In this document: in pieces, positions 49,924 through 58,457 of the stretch
Layout of the letters: every line of letters starts with the position of its first letter
How positions within the stretch are numbered: the stretch's first letter is position 1
NCBI GenBank assembly: GCA_000687975.1
Contig: JIAB01000001.1
Location: 1,488,001-1,552,000, forward strand
Origin: Lachnospiraceae bacterium AC2031
Lineage (GTDB): Bacteria; Bacillota; Clostridia; Lachnospirales; Lachnospiraceae
Direction of reading: 5' to 3'
DNA length: 64,000 nt
Position numbers and translations under genes: made by a program
The notes under the pieces: generated by a model
The model's database searches: none
What the model was told of the DNA's origin: nothing
Seen by the model: the letters and a program-made list of their open reading frames with translations, nothing else

Positions 49924-51489
49924 ATGCGAAAGATAGGAAAGATAGTAGCAGGCGCTTTAGCCGCAGCCATGATACTTAGTTGTGCAGGATGCGAAAAGAA
50001 GGCTACTGAAATTGACGGAGACACAGCAACAGAATCAGCAGCATCAAATGATGTCGAAGACAATGCTTCTGATGATACTTCTTCTGATAACTCAAAGGAA
50101 GAAATCAATTCCACAGTATGGACAGAACATATCGAAGGAGATGGACAAGGCTTTGATTACGTGGATATTAAGAACGCCGAGTTTTTAATCATGGATACCG
50201 ATAACCTTGAGACATCAACCGTTGAGCTTATAGAGTTTGATAAAGATTATATACATGAACTCTGTGACAAGATATTCGATGACGGACAGGTTGAAGTATA
50301 TGATTATGATAATAAAACCAAAAGAGTTTATGATGATCTCATAGCTCAGTATGAAAACCTCCTGGAAATATATGATTCATATATGGCAAATGATGACGAT
50401 GCTCTAAATTATTATCCTTATCAAGTTTATCCATATGAGGGCTGGGAAGTAAGACCCAACACAGAAGAATTCGATAGGTCCGTTATAGAGGAGGATCTTG
50501 AACGCATTAAAGCTGAGAGAGAAGATGCACCTGAGACTATAGAGAACGATTATTCCTATGGCGGATATATTGGAAAGATTAATGGTGAAGAATACTATAT
50601 GTTCCTTGGAAACAAAAAATATGATGAGTATTTTTCTGCACCAGATGTCTACCAGAACAATGGACGTATGATCACAATCATGAAGGTGGATATGGAAGGC
50701 GCTTTCAAGGGACAAATGCAGTCTGAAGAAGCAGATGCTTCTGCAGAACCAGATGAGATAATGAATGCCATAGCAACTGATTATTCCTTTACAAGCTACC
50801 TCACAGAGGAAGATCCAAATGAAGATTATCTCCAGGAGGCAGAAAGTTTTCTTTCCAGGATTGGTTATGGAGATTTTGTAAATAGCAGCTACGAAACTAC
50901 GAATCTTCTTTGGTGTAATTCTGTAACTAACAGTTTCCTAAATGCAAATGACTACCACATGACGGTTAATAATCATGATACAAGTGATGGACAGTGTCTC
51001 TTATATGAGATGAGCAATTCTATCGGAGTATTTCCATCAGAAGAGCTTCTTAATCTTTCAGATTATTCTGAATCTGAACTTTTAGAATCAGATGCCTATA
51101 TCAAAGTAATGATCAATAATTCAGGTTTAATAGGATGTCAGATCTTTAATCCGATAAAAGTACTTAATAAGGAAACTATCAGCAATCTTCTTGATAAAGA
51201 AGATATTAAAGATATCGTAAAGGAAAGTGTAAATGATAAGGATTTGTGGAACATCCCTATTGATAGAGATGTAAATTGCTTCGAGATAGGTGAAGTGAGA
51301 ATGATTTCATTTCCGATTAAGTCCGATGCAAATAGTGGCGAATATACATACGCTCCTTGCTACCTATTCTGGAATGTATCAAGTGAGTACAGCAGTCCAT
51401 TTATACTAATAAATGCAATTGATGGAAGTATTATCAACGTCGAAGATAACCTAGCTGGATACCCAGCAGGTTGGAATAAAGATGAATAA
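49924..51489 (+). CDS. Large acidic lipoprotein (DUF6034-like)
   Basis: A 521-residue exported lipoprotein. The signal sequence ends in a lipobox ILSCAGC, and a Ser/Asp/Glu-rich linker (residues about 30-65) follows. The mature domain is acidic and rich in Tyr and Asn. Its overall form recalls the DUF6034-type lipoproteins frequent in Lachnospiraceae, which I cannot verify. AAAGGGAG lies about eight bases before the ATG. It is divergent from ABC operon 2, with about 230 bases between the starts, and may be functionally linked to it. Confidence 0.7.
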   Translation: MRKIGKIVAGALAAAMILSCAGCEKKATEIDGDTATESAASNDVEDNASDDTSSDNSKEEINSTVWTEHIEGDGQGFDYVDIKNAEFLIMDTDNLETSTVELIEFDKDYIHELCDKIFDDGQVEVYDYDNKTKRVYDDLIAQYENLLEIYDSYMANDDDALNYYPYQVYPYEGWEVRPNTEEFDRSVIEEDLERIKAEREDAPETIENDYSYGGYIGKINGEEYYMFLGNKKYDEYFSAPDVYQNNGRMITIMKVDMEGAFKGQMQSEEADASAEPDEIMNAIATDYSFTSYLTEEDPNEDYLQEAESFLSRIGYGDFVNSSYETTNLLWCNSVTNSFLNANDYHMTVNNHDTSDGQCLLYEMSNSIGVFPSEELLNLSDYSESELLESDAYIKVMINNSGLIGCQIFNPIKVLNKETISNLLDKEDIKDIVKESVNDKDLWNIPIDRDVNCFEIGEVRMISFPIKSDANSGEYTYAPCYLFWNVSSEYSSPFILINAIDGSIINVEDNLAGYPAGWNKDE

Positions 51490-51584
51490 ATTATTTAATA
51501 AACATATAATGCTTTTTTAAAGATTTTTTAATCATCCGTTACTATAATCTCGTTTGTATTAAATTCATGGAGGCAGGTAACGAG

Positions 51585-52553
51585 ATGAAAAAGGTGTTTA
51601 AAGCTATTGGTAAAATTCTTTTAGGATTAATTTCTTTAATTATATTATCTCTTCTAGGAGTATTCATTTATCATAGGGTGAATTTATCGAAAGAAGCCTC
51701 ATTATTTAGCAACCCACCCATCGGTGAGCTTGTTGAAGTGGATGGTCACAAAATGAATGTATACACCTATGGAGAAGGCGAGGATACACTTGTCTTTCTT
51801 GCTGGTGCATTTACAACATCTCCAATACTTGACTTTAAGGACTTTACAGACCAGATCAAAGATGATTATAAAATCGTGATCATTGAGAAATATGGATATG
51901 GATTCAGTGATATAACTGATGATGATAGAACAACTGATATTATGGTAGACCAGGATCGAAAGGCTCTTACTGCAGCAGGAATTGAGGGTCCATATATTCT
52001 TTGTCCACACTCATTCTCCGGCTTAGAGGCCATCTACTGGGCACAAAATTATCCAGAAGAAGTAAAGGCGATAGTTGGACTTGATATGGCTGTTGCAGAC
52101 TCTTATAAGATCGACGACTATTCAGAAGAAAATGTAACTAAGGCAGTAAAGGGACTTAAGATTTACGATGTTGCAAGAAATATAGGAATCGTCAGACTTT
52201 TTGCAAACTCTTCTTCATACCCAGATTACTTATCCGATACAGAAACATCATATATCAAAACAATCGCCAGCCGTGGTTACATGAATAAGACTATTCAGAG
52301 TGAAGTTAGTCATATAAATGATGATGTAGCTCTTGTTGATAAAAATCCAGTACCAGATGTTCCAACACTTCTTCTTATTTCAGATGGTTCAGAAACAACT
52401 GGTGAAAGATGGATCGATTCTGAATTAGACTATGCTTCGAAGCTTTCAAATGGTAAAACTGTTCAGCTTAACTGCGGTCATGCAGTATATCACGAAAAGC
52501 CTGACGAAGTAAAAAATGAAATGGAATCCTTTATCGACAGCTTAGAAGATTAA
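51585..52553 (+). CDS. Membrane-anchored alpha/beta hydrolase 2
   Basis: A 322-residue protein with one N-terminal membrane helix (about 8-32) and an external alpha/beta hydrolase domain. The nucleophile motif is CPHSFSG (GHSxG is usual), with LAGAFTTSPILDF at the oxyanion region and LNCGHAVYHEKP carrying the catalytic His. I chose ATG 51585; an in-frame ATG at 51567 overlaps the GGAGG site. It has the same plan as the TetR-linked hydrolase at 37389. The substrate is unknown. Confidence 0.85.
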   Translation: MKKVFKAIGKILLGLISLIILSLLGVFIYHRVNLSKEASLFSNPPIGELVEVDGHKMNVYTYGEGEDTLVFLAGAFTTSPILDFKDFTDQIKDDYKIVIIEKYGYGFSDITDDDRTTDIMVDQDRKALTAAGIEGPYILCPHSFSGLEAIYWAQNYPEEVKAIVGLDMAVADSYKIDDYSEENVTKAVKGLKIYDVARNIGIVRLFANSSSYPDYLSDTETSYIKTIASRGYMNKTIQSEVSHINDDVALVDKNPVPDVPTLLLISDGSETTGERWIDSELDYASKLSNGKTVQLNCGHAVYHEKPDEVKNEMESFIDSLED

Positions 52554-52576
52554 CCTATTCATTTTTAAGTGCAAAT

Positions 52577-53005
52577 TTAATTCTTATATTCGATATTAAT
52601 AGTACCGCCCATGAGACCGTAATCACGACTCATATAATGGCGAGCATATATAGTGCCCCATTCATAGGTTCCAGAAATCTTTTCATCTGTAGAGGTGTAC
52701 TCACCAATCGTTACGCCCTCCAGCCATTTTTTGCTATCCTCAAGCATGCCTTCGTAGCCACCCTGTGGACGAATAGGTGATATCTCTACAACTCTGGAAC
52801 CATCTTCCTCATCAATATCTATTTCTATCTGTGCGTTAACACCATTATTTTCAACCAATTCAAGAAATCGTATGGAGCAGGAAGATTCATCAAGTCTAAA
52901 AATTTCAACTTTATCACCTTCATACTGTTCAAAATCAGCAAGTGTACAATGTGGAGTGATCACGACTCCGTTGAATTCAATCTCACCAGTTTCAAGATTA
53001 ATCAT
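52577..53005 (-). CDS. Hypothetical acidic protein (142 aa)
   Basis: A 142-residue acidic cytosolic protein of predicted mostly beta structure (VVITPHCTLADFEQYEG, IEIDIDEEDGSRVVEISPI, GTYEWGTIYARHYMSRDYGLMGG). No signal peptide or membrane segment is seen. It is convergent with the hydrolase gene and 89 bases after a monooxygenase-like gene. I do not recognise the family. Its size, charge and solitary place are like those of orphan immunity proteins; that is inference. Confidence 0.72.
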   Translation of the reverse strand: MINLETGEIEFNGVVITPHCTLADFEQYEGDKVEIFRLDESSCSIRFLELVENNGVNAQIEIDIDEEDGSRVVEISPIRPQGGYEGMLEDSKKWLEGVTIGEYTSTDEKISGTYEWGTIYARHYMSRDYGLMGGTINIEYKN

Positions 53006-53094
53006 TTAATTTATTCCCCTTTATTTTAAATACTTTATTAAAATTCTTTATTATATCCTTTATTAAATCTCTCCAGCATCTTATTATATCACTA

Positions 53095-53415
53095 TTATTT
53101 TCTTATATATTTTTCATCTGATTTATATTCATCACTAACAAAGCGTTCCACTGTCATGTGAAGATCGTACTTATCTCGTAGCTCCGCAAGTTGTTTCATC
53201 ATTGGAGATGCATGATGTGCATCTATAGCTTCCTGATCAGACCAGGAATCAATGAGCAACACAGTTTCAGGATCGTTAAATGGTTGAAAATATTCATAAC
53301 GAAGATTGCCCTTCTCTGCTCGAATAGCATCGGCGATTCCAGATGATTCCATCTCTTCAGCAAATGCGCGGGCATTTCCATTTATTCCCTTATAGTACAA
53401 ATTTACTGTTATCAT
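53095..53415 (-). CDS. ABM-domain protein (putative quinol monooxygenase-like)
   Basis: A 106-residue ferredoxin-like-fold protein of the antibiotic biosynthesis monooxygenase superfamily. The pattern is typical: MITVNLYYKG, LRYEYFQPFNDPETVLLIDSWSDQEAIDAHHASPMMKQL, then DLHMTVERF. Relatives such as YgiN act on quinols or handle haem and small aromatics. AGGAGG lies close upstream of the ATG. It is transcribed on its own, with array 2 in its 5' region. Confidence 0.88.
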   Translation of the reverse strand: MITVNLYYKGINGNARAFAEEMESSGIADAIRAEKGNLRYEYFQPFNDPETVLLIDSWSDQEAIDAHHASPMMKQLAELRDKYDLHMTVERFVSDEYKSDEKYIRK

Positions 53416-53475
53416 ACAACCTCCTTGATTGGTTACCCTTAAGCGTATTATTCGGTAGCTTTATTTTAGCCCTAC

Positions 53476-53665
53476 AAACAACAATTTCTGCTTATTTTAC
53501 TTATTTGTGTTGTCTTTTCGCGGCGCAGTTGAATTTTTTTAGTCCCCTCAGCAACACTACTAGGCTTTACGCTTGCTTTTTGTTGTTTTTTCTCCGCTTT
53601 GCAAGATTATTTCAGCCTATCCAGCAACATTTTCCATCAATTTCATAGGTTTGTGTTGCTTTTTA
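53476..53665. repeat. 73-bp tandem array 2, three diverged units
   Basis: Units begin at 53476, 53549 and 53622, again 73 bases apart. Arms are CAACA...TGTTG in unit 1, CAGCAACA...TTGTTG in unit 2 and CAGCAACA...TGTTGCT in unit 3. Sequences between arms differ strongly from array 1. It lies in the 332-base gap between two minus-strand genes; the rest of the gap shows nothing else. Confidence 0.88.
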
Positions 53666-53747
53666 TCATCAAGCTTAGCTCGGTCTCAAAACTTCTAGGC
53701 AATTTATGGACCCCCTTTGACTATATCTTGGTTGCCTCTTCGCACGA

Positions 53748-54152
53748 CTAATCACATGCGTAGAATTCAATCATCACTAGTTCGTCACCCTTTTTTAGAA
53801 CCCTGAAAATATCATTTACATTTCCCCTTGAAATAACATCGTCTTTATCAAATGGTCTGTAATATGCATCTGCACCGCTAATGATATTCATAAGTTTATC
53901 GGCGATTTCATCTTTAATATGCCACAGATCATTTATCATATTGAAATCAGCTGATCTATCTGTTATTTCAGTGGGATTCACGGAAGTTTCTCCTATATCC
54001 GCTTCCAACTTCACAAACAGCTGTTCTAGAGAATTGATATCAGTAATCCTAAATTTCAAATCTTCTACACTCAAAAAATAAGAAGCACCGTATGCGATAT
54101 ATTCATCTCTATTTACTTCTTTTTCAATCTCCTTAAGTAATTCAAAAATCAC
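53748..54152 (-). CDS. Hypothetical protein (134 aa), paralogue of the gene at the right window edge
   Basis: A 134-residue acidic protein, probably alpha/beta, without signal peptide. Its C-terminus (FRVLKKGDELVMIEFYACD) resembles the C-terminus encoded at 63892-64000, so the window has at least two members of this unnamed family. AGGAGGAAGATTTGTG precedes the ATG. It follows small membrane-protein gene 2, whose terminator separates the two. Immunity-like character is a guess from size and context. Confidence 0.78.
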   Translation of the reverse strand: MIFELLKEIEKEVNRDEYIAYGASYFLSVEDLKFRITDINSLEQLFVKLEADIGETSVNPTEITDRSADFNMINDLWHIKDEIADKLMNIISGADAYYRPFDKDDVISRGNVNDIFRVLKKGDELVMIEFYACD

Positions 54153-54234
54153 AAATCTTCCTCCTGCTCAAATAATTAGAGCCAGTCTACTTTCCAAATA
54201 TAACATATATTTTATTCTCTGAATATAACAAAAA

Positions 54235-54263
54235 GCGTCTATGATTTACTTAATCATAGACGC
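54235..54263 (-). terminator. Terminator of small membrane-protein gene 2
   Basis: A perfect 12-base stem GCGTCTATGATT/AATCATAGACGC with a TACTT loop. The minus strand continues into TTTTTGTT. Confidence 0.93.
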
Positions 54264-54287
54264 CTTGTCAAAATTATATTTTATATG

Positions 54288-54572
54288 CTACAGAACAACT
54301 TCATTCTTCTTTGAATCATTATTTTTTGTCTTAATCATTTTTCTATAACTGATTAAAGAACTAACCATATAATATACAGCAAGAAATGTATCAACTCCGA
54401 GTAAAAATATAGCACTCTTCTTACTTGGATCAAAACTGATACCATTCATTATTGCTACGAAGCTCCAGCATACTGCACAGAATACATTAAGAGAAAATAT
54501 TCCTTTAGGTGTCTTGCACTTCTCTTCAAAGGTCATCTTCTTTTCATTGTTTACTGTCATTGTATTTGTCAT
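54288..54572 (-). CDS. Small membrane protein 2 of a three-member set
   Basis: A 94-residue protein with two hydrophobic segments (GIFSLNVFCAVCWSFVAIM and FLLGVDTFLAVYYMVSSLI) and the tail KKNEVVL. The tail and the leader are shared with the genes at 41627 and 63305, but the body is different. The start is the ATG after GGAGGATATAACA. It is flanked by its own leader and a strong terminator, so it is a single-gene unit. Confidence 0.8.
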   Translation of the reverse strand: MTNTMTVNNEKKMTFEEKCKTPKGIFSLNVFCAVCWSFVAIMNGISFDPSKKSAIFLLGVDTFLAVYYMVSSLISYRKMIKTKNNDSKKNEVVL

Positions 54573-54703
54573 TGTTATATCCTCCATCGATTTAATATAT
54601 TTCTGCGATTTGTTCGCGTTTATTTATTTGATGATTGAATGATACAACAACAAATATTCTTATGTGGTAATTCTGTTGTGAGTGGATATAATAATGATGT
54701 AAA
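54573..54703 (-). promoter_or_regulatory. Conserved about 130-bp leader, copy 2
   Basis: This copy has CTCACAACAGAATTACC, CATAAGAATA, TGTTGTTGTATCATTC and GCGAACAAATCGCAGAAATA. The stretch from CAGAAATA to the first ATG is 18 bases here but 20 in the other copies. Any upstream frame is therefore shifted, and the conservation is not of protein. Confidence 0.75.
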
Positions 54704-54760
54704 TGGAAAACTATAGATTATCCATATAAGCTGTAAAAAAAATGAAAGGGTTACTTATAA

Positions 54761-54859
54761 ATGAAAGTATATGTACTTTGGCATGTTTATGAACTCACTG
54801 ACGATTTCGGAAAACATGATTCCTGTTCAGCAACTCCCCGTCAAAATAACAGGTTTTAA
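54761..54859 (+). pseudogene. Truncated remnant of a DUF7336-like small protein
   Basis: A 32-codon frame starting MKVYVLWHVYEL, with AAAGGG upstream. This N-terminus is like a family of about 70-100-residue proteins (MKVYxLxHVYE...) that continue with a conserved GIYSS segment, which is missing here; the frame instead ends in unrelated residues and TAA. It is best read as a 5' fragment left after recombination. The stop is adjacent to the end of the convergent gene at 54860. Confidence 0.5.
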
Positions 54860-55219
54860 TTATTCAGTACTTTCTCTGTCCATGTCCTTTTCAACTTCAT
54901 CACGAATTCCCCGTAACGTAACCATTTTATTGTGAAAGAGTTCAGACGTGAGTAATTCATCTTCGTTATAGACACTCACTGCAGCTCCGACGTTCTGCAG
55001 CATCGATACCAAATTCTCAAAAGACGCTATTCGGTCAATTCCTTCCATATCCTCGGTAATATCCCAGTGTGTAAGATCGTATTGAACAACATAATCGTTT
55101 TCAGTTATTCGCTTCTTTATTTCACCCATTGATAATGAAGAATCAAATTTGCGTATTATAGAAATAACCTTTGCCATATTACCTTGGTCATCTATTTTAA
55201 GTTTATAAACAGTTCCCAT
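54860..55219 (-). CDS. Hypothetical protein (119 aa)
   Basis: A 119-residue cytosolic protein. The N-terminal part (YKLKIDDQG, MAKVISIIRKFDSSLSMGEIKKRITENDYVVQYDL) resembles small alpha/beta domains such as the ribosomal L7/L12 C-terminal fold, where a strand is followed by a helix that lists consecutive interactions; this is a weak likeness. It follows the DUF3592 gene by one base, so the two are co-transcribed. Function unknown. Confidence 0.75.
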   Translation of the reverse strand: MGTVYKLKIDDQGNMAKVISIIRKFDSSLSMGEIKKRITENDYVVQYDLTHWDITEDMEGIDRIASFENLVSMLQNVGAAVSVYNEDELLTSELFHNKMVTLRGIRDEVEKDMDRESTE

Positions 55220-55220
55220 T

Positions 55221-55670
55221 TTAAAACCCTTTTGTTAATACACTATAAGTCAACATGATAGCCACTAATATCCCCATAAATAAACACAATCCACCAGCTA
55301 AAAAATTAAGGATCCCTTTTTCGGATTCATTACTTTTTATTACTATATTCATTTGGGAATCATCAGGTAAAAAACATACTTTTACCGTATCACCAATCTT
55401 ATAATACTTTGCAAAATTATACTTTGTTTTCTTTTTATACTTCTTCCCTTCGTATTCAAATTCAACTTCCACATATTCTGTAGAATGCGGACCCTGACCA
55501 GGATATTTAACACTGGATACGATCCCATCCACTTCAATATGGCTCTCATAATTAATTGGCATGTAATATGTACGATAAGTTTTTATAATTGTTTTTATAC
55601 CTAAAACTATGATTAATATATTTGCCAAGTATGTTAAAGATAATGGAATTAATATAGCTACTGTTTCCAT
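55221..55670 (-). CDS. DUF3592-like membrane protein
   Basis: A 149-residue protein with a membrane segment at each end (about 7-26 and 118-142). Between them is a beta-rich domain (VDGIVSSVKY, STEYVEVEFEYEGKKYKKKTKYNFAKYYKIGDTVKVCFLPDD), which follows the DUF3592 pattern. AAGGAAAATT precedes the ATG. DUF3592 proteins are common in accessory loci with immunity-like genes; no molecular role is established. Confidence 0.82.
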   Translation of the reverse strand: METVAILIPLSLTYLANILIIVLGIKTIIKTYRTYYMPINYESHIEVDGIVSSVKYPGQGPHSTEYVEVEFEYEGKKYKKKTKYNFAKYYKIGDTVKVCFLPDDSQMNIVIKSNESEKGILNFLAGGLCLFMGILVAIMLTYSVLTKGF

Positions 55671-55849
55671 AATTTTCCTTCGTATTTATGTCATTTACCT
55701 ACTCGATCCTCAGTAAATTAATGCAGCGCATAAGTAAAATATGCATGATCCTGATTTCCTGTATCAAGGACATCAAAGCCTGCCATAAGCACACCTGCAC
55801 CATGTTCTTCTTCCCAGGTAGCATCAAAACATCTTTTCTTTCCTTCCTT

Positions 55850-56476
55850 CTAACATACAGAATCAAATGAAAGACTTGGTTCTAGCGTACTATATTCAAC
55901 AGTTATAATGATATCAAAATCGATAATAGCTTCTGGATCCTCCATAGCATCAACGCCAATAAATATTTCTACATGGTCATCATATATAGCGACGCCTCGA
56001 ACATACCATTTTGCTTTTAAATATTCTAAACTAAATTCTTTCTTTAAACTTTCTTCACTATAATCTTTAAAGAACTCAATAAAATCGTTATATATTTCGT
56101 CATAATATGCTTCCATTATTTGATCATCATTTCTATAGATCTTCTCAAGAGAAGCAAGGACATAATCTAAATTATCTTCGTCCACAAGAAACTCATATAT
56201 GTCATAAGTAGCATTCTTCTTGCCGAAAGAGTTTTTATCAAATCCACTAACTACATCAATATAAAAAGGTTTTTCAGAACCCGAAGTCTTTATCAGAATT
56301 CCATTTCCAAAATAAGCGTTTTCAATCTCAACGCCAGATAAATCTTCGTTTTTATAATTCAGATGTTTAATAGATTTTAGGTGTTTTATTCTCGCATCAA
56401 TCTGTTTCTTTTTTTCTTTTTGTTCTTCTGTTAAACCAGAAATTTCTTTATTAAATAAGTTGCTGAAAAATGACAT
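55850..56476 (-). CDS. Hypothetical acidic protein (208 aa)
   Basis: A 208-residue soluble protein. The N-terminus has a basic coiled segment (LTEEQKEKKKQIDARIKHLKSIKHL), and the remainder is acidic with many aromatic residues. AAGGAG lies seven to eight bases before the ATG. I do not recognise the family. It stands alone on the minus strand with array 3 upstream, in a run of other unnamed small genes. Confidence 0.75.
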   Translation of the reverse strand: MSFFSNLFNKEISGLTEEQKEKKKQIDARIKHLKSIKHLNYKNEDLSGVEIENAYFGNGILIKTSGSEKPFYIDVVSGFDKNSFGKKNATYDIYEFLVDEDNLDYVLASLEKIYRNDDQIMEAYYDEIYNDFIEFFKDYSEESLKKEFSLEYLKAKWYVRGVAIYDDHVEIFIGVDAMEDPEAIIDFDIIITVEYSTLEPSLSFDSVC

Positions 56477-56573
56477 AATAAAACTCCTTTTTACATTCCC
56501 GCACTAAAATACAACATGGGCTTATTCTATCATAATTCCAAATGAAATCAAAAAAACCGCTTCAAGCAACATT

Positions 56574-56748
56574 TTTGAGCTCTTTCGCTTATTTTTGTTG
56601 TCTTTTCTTCTTCTCAGAGACATTTTTCAAACCCTTTAACAACAATTTTTTCATTTTGGGTATATTTTTGTTGCCTTTCCCCTTCTCAAAAGCATTATTT
56701 CAGCCATCCTAGCAACAATTTTCTGATATTTCATCCATTTGTGTTGTT
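56574..56748. repeat. 73-bp tandem array 3, three units with one 10-bp deletion
   Basis: Units begin at 56574, 56637 and 56710, giving periods of 63 and 73. Arms are AGCAACA...TTGTTG, AACAACA...TGTTGC and AGCAACA...TGTTG. It occupies part of the 514-base gap between divergent genes (56477-56990). The rest is AT-rich, with a triplicated ATTTGATTAAGG-like stretch at about 56946-56981 just before the next gene. Confidence 0.85.
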
Positions 56749-56990
56749 TTCAATTATAGAACTAAATCTATTTTTCACATCAACCCTAACTTGCTTTTTT
56801 CATCAACTTAAACCTGACAAAAAATCTTCTAGGTAGTCAACAGATTATGCTAGAATTAACACATATAAATTATATAGCTAATTACGCTATGAATCATATT
56901 GATAATTTGTTTTAGAATCACACAGATAATTTGATTATTATTTTTTGATTAAGGATTTGATTGAGGATTTGATTAAGGGATAGATTTATT

Positions 56991-57254
56991 ATGATGATTG
57001 TAATTGCGGTGCTTCCAGTCATACCGATTATAATGGGAATAATAGTTGGGTACATGCTCGACAGGAAGTATTATGATTGGATGTATGAAAAATGTAAAAA
57101 ATGGTATTCCCATATGCCATTTTCAGAGTTCAGCGAAGTTGTTTATAATGTAAAAGCAAGAGCGCATCGAATGCTTTTTATACCACCAATGATTTTGGGA
57201 TTACTCGTTGGTATAGCGATAGCTTGGTTCATAATGAGTTATGTACGACTATAG
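56991..57254 (+). CDS. Hypothetical two-helix membrane protein (87 aa)
   Basis: An 87-residue protein with a hydrophobic helix at each end (IVIAVLPVIPIIMGIIVGYM and FIPPMILGLLVGIAIAWFIM). A basic/aromatic middle loop (DRKYYDWMYEKCKKWYSHMPFSEF) probably faces the cytosol. AAGGGAT lies upstream. It starts a two-gene unit with the larger membrane protein 24 bases downstream. No family is recognised. Confidence 0.7.
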   Translation: MMIVIAVLPVIPIIMGIIVGYMLDRKYYDWMYEKCKKWYSHMPFSEFSEVVYNVKARAHRMLFIPPMILGLLVGIAIAWFIMSYVRL

Positions 57255-57278
57255 ATTGAAATGTGTCGAGGAATATAA

Positions 57279-57836
57279 ATGCTACACTACTTCCTTATAT
57301 TTTTAATATATGCGGGATTTCTTGGAGTAGTTTTTGACTTGAAGAATGGTTATAGAGCTGACAAGAACACAGTGGACTGGCCACCTGCAGTTCTCTTTGG
57401 TGGCTTGTATTTCATTTTGCTCACAGTACTATATGAAAAGTTTCTTGTTTATATTCTGCTGAACATGGTTAATAGTCATGGCACCTTCCTGGTTTTCTCA
57501 ACCATCGGAAGCGGGATGTACATGGTACTTTTTTCATTTGGGACACTTGCACTCAGCAAGTTCACCATGTGCAAAAAACCTGATCTGTGGACATACATTG
57601 TATTTGCAATCGGGCTTTTTATAAACGTCACACTGATGTTTAGAGTTGCCACTCTCAACTACACAGAAATGGTTAAAAAATTTGGCGATGCAGTATTTGA
57701 AGATTTCTACATCACACTTTCTGAGACTGCAAGAACTGACACTGCCAATAGACTGCTGAACCTTAAGTGGATCGTCATGTGTATTCCGAGTGTGTTTTAT
57801 ATAATTCAAATTTCGAAAGACCTGAAAGAGGACTAA
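57279..57836 (+). CDS. Hypothetical polytopic membrane protein (185 aa)
   Basis: A 185-residue protein with about five hydrophobic segments and a soluble stretch at about 130-160 (TEMVKKFGDAVFEDFYITLSETARTDTANR). GAGG lies upstream of the ATG. It is probably co-transcribed with the two-helix protein before it. It has no recognised family or motif. Confidence 0.72.
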   Translation: MLHYFLIFLIYAGFLGVVFDLKNGYRADKNTVDWPPAVLFGGLYFILLTVLYEKFLVYILLNMVNSHGTFLVFSTIGSGMYMVLFSFGTLALSKFTMCKKPDLWTYIVFAIGLFINVTLMFRVATLNYTEMVKKFGDAVFEDFYITLSETARTDTANRLLNLKWIVMCIPSVFYIIQISKDLKED

Positions 57837-57851
57837 TTTTAGTATTCTGAT

Positions 57852-58445
57852 TTAATCTTCCTTCATTGCTGCTCTAATCCTGCTAAGAGATTCCGGTGTA
57901 ATACCAAGATAAGTTGCTATATGTCTCTGAGGTACCCTCTCACTGAGATTAGGATATAGCTTTTTAAAATGTATGTATCTTTCGGTTGCATTTTCTACAA
58001 GGAAGCCATTCTCCCTGTATATCTTATATCTCATGGCGCTTTCTAAAAGATAAATCCAAATATCTTTAAACGAATCATTTTCTTTGATCATCTTTTTTAT
58101 AGCCGCCGTCTCGCAGATCATGATGGTTGTTTCTTCGAGCGTTTCCCACATACAGTTTCTTTCTGTATAGCCAAAAAGGCCCTCATCCATAAACATGACA
58201 CCTTCCGAAGCAAAACCTCTTGTAATGTCATTTCCGTCATTATCTATGTAATACGAACGCGCCACTCCTGACAGGATAAGCCCTGCGTAGGTTGTGTCAT
58301 CTCCAATAGAGGCAAGTATCTCCCCTTTCTTTACCACTCTGAAACTGGCAAGACTCACTATATCACCGACCAGTTCTTCGCTTACATCAATTTTATATTC
58401 TTCTGCAAATATCATCAGCTGTTTTACAAAATAATCTTTATCCAT
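57852..58445 (-). CDS. Crp/Fnr-family transcription regulator
   Basis: A 197-residue protein. The N-terminal cyclic-nucleotide-binding-like barrel (residues about 25-115, VVKKGEILASIGDDTTYAGLILSGVARSYY) lacks the Arg/Ser phosphate cassette of true cAMP binders and has no Fnr-type cysteines. The C-terminal helix-turn-helix (VPQRHIATYLGITPESLSRIRAAM) is short and complete. GGAGGCGTTCCT precedes the ATG. It follows a CPBP membrane protein gene by 12 bases. The effector is unknown. Confidence 0.92.
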   Translation of the reverse strand: MDKDYFVKQLMIFAEEYKIDVSEELVGDIVSLASFRVVKKGEILASIGDDTTYAGLILSGVARSYYIDNDGNDITRGFASEGVMFMDEGLFGYTERNCMWETLEETTIMICETAAIKKMIKENDSFKDIWIYLLESAMRYKIYRENGFLVENATERYIHFKKLYPNLSERVPQRHIATYLGITPESLSRIRAAMKED

Positions 58446-58457
58446 AGGAACGCCTCC

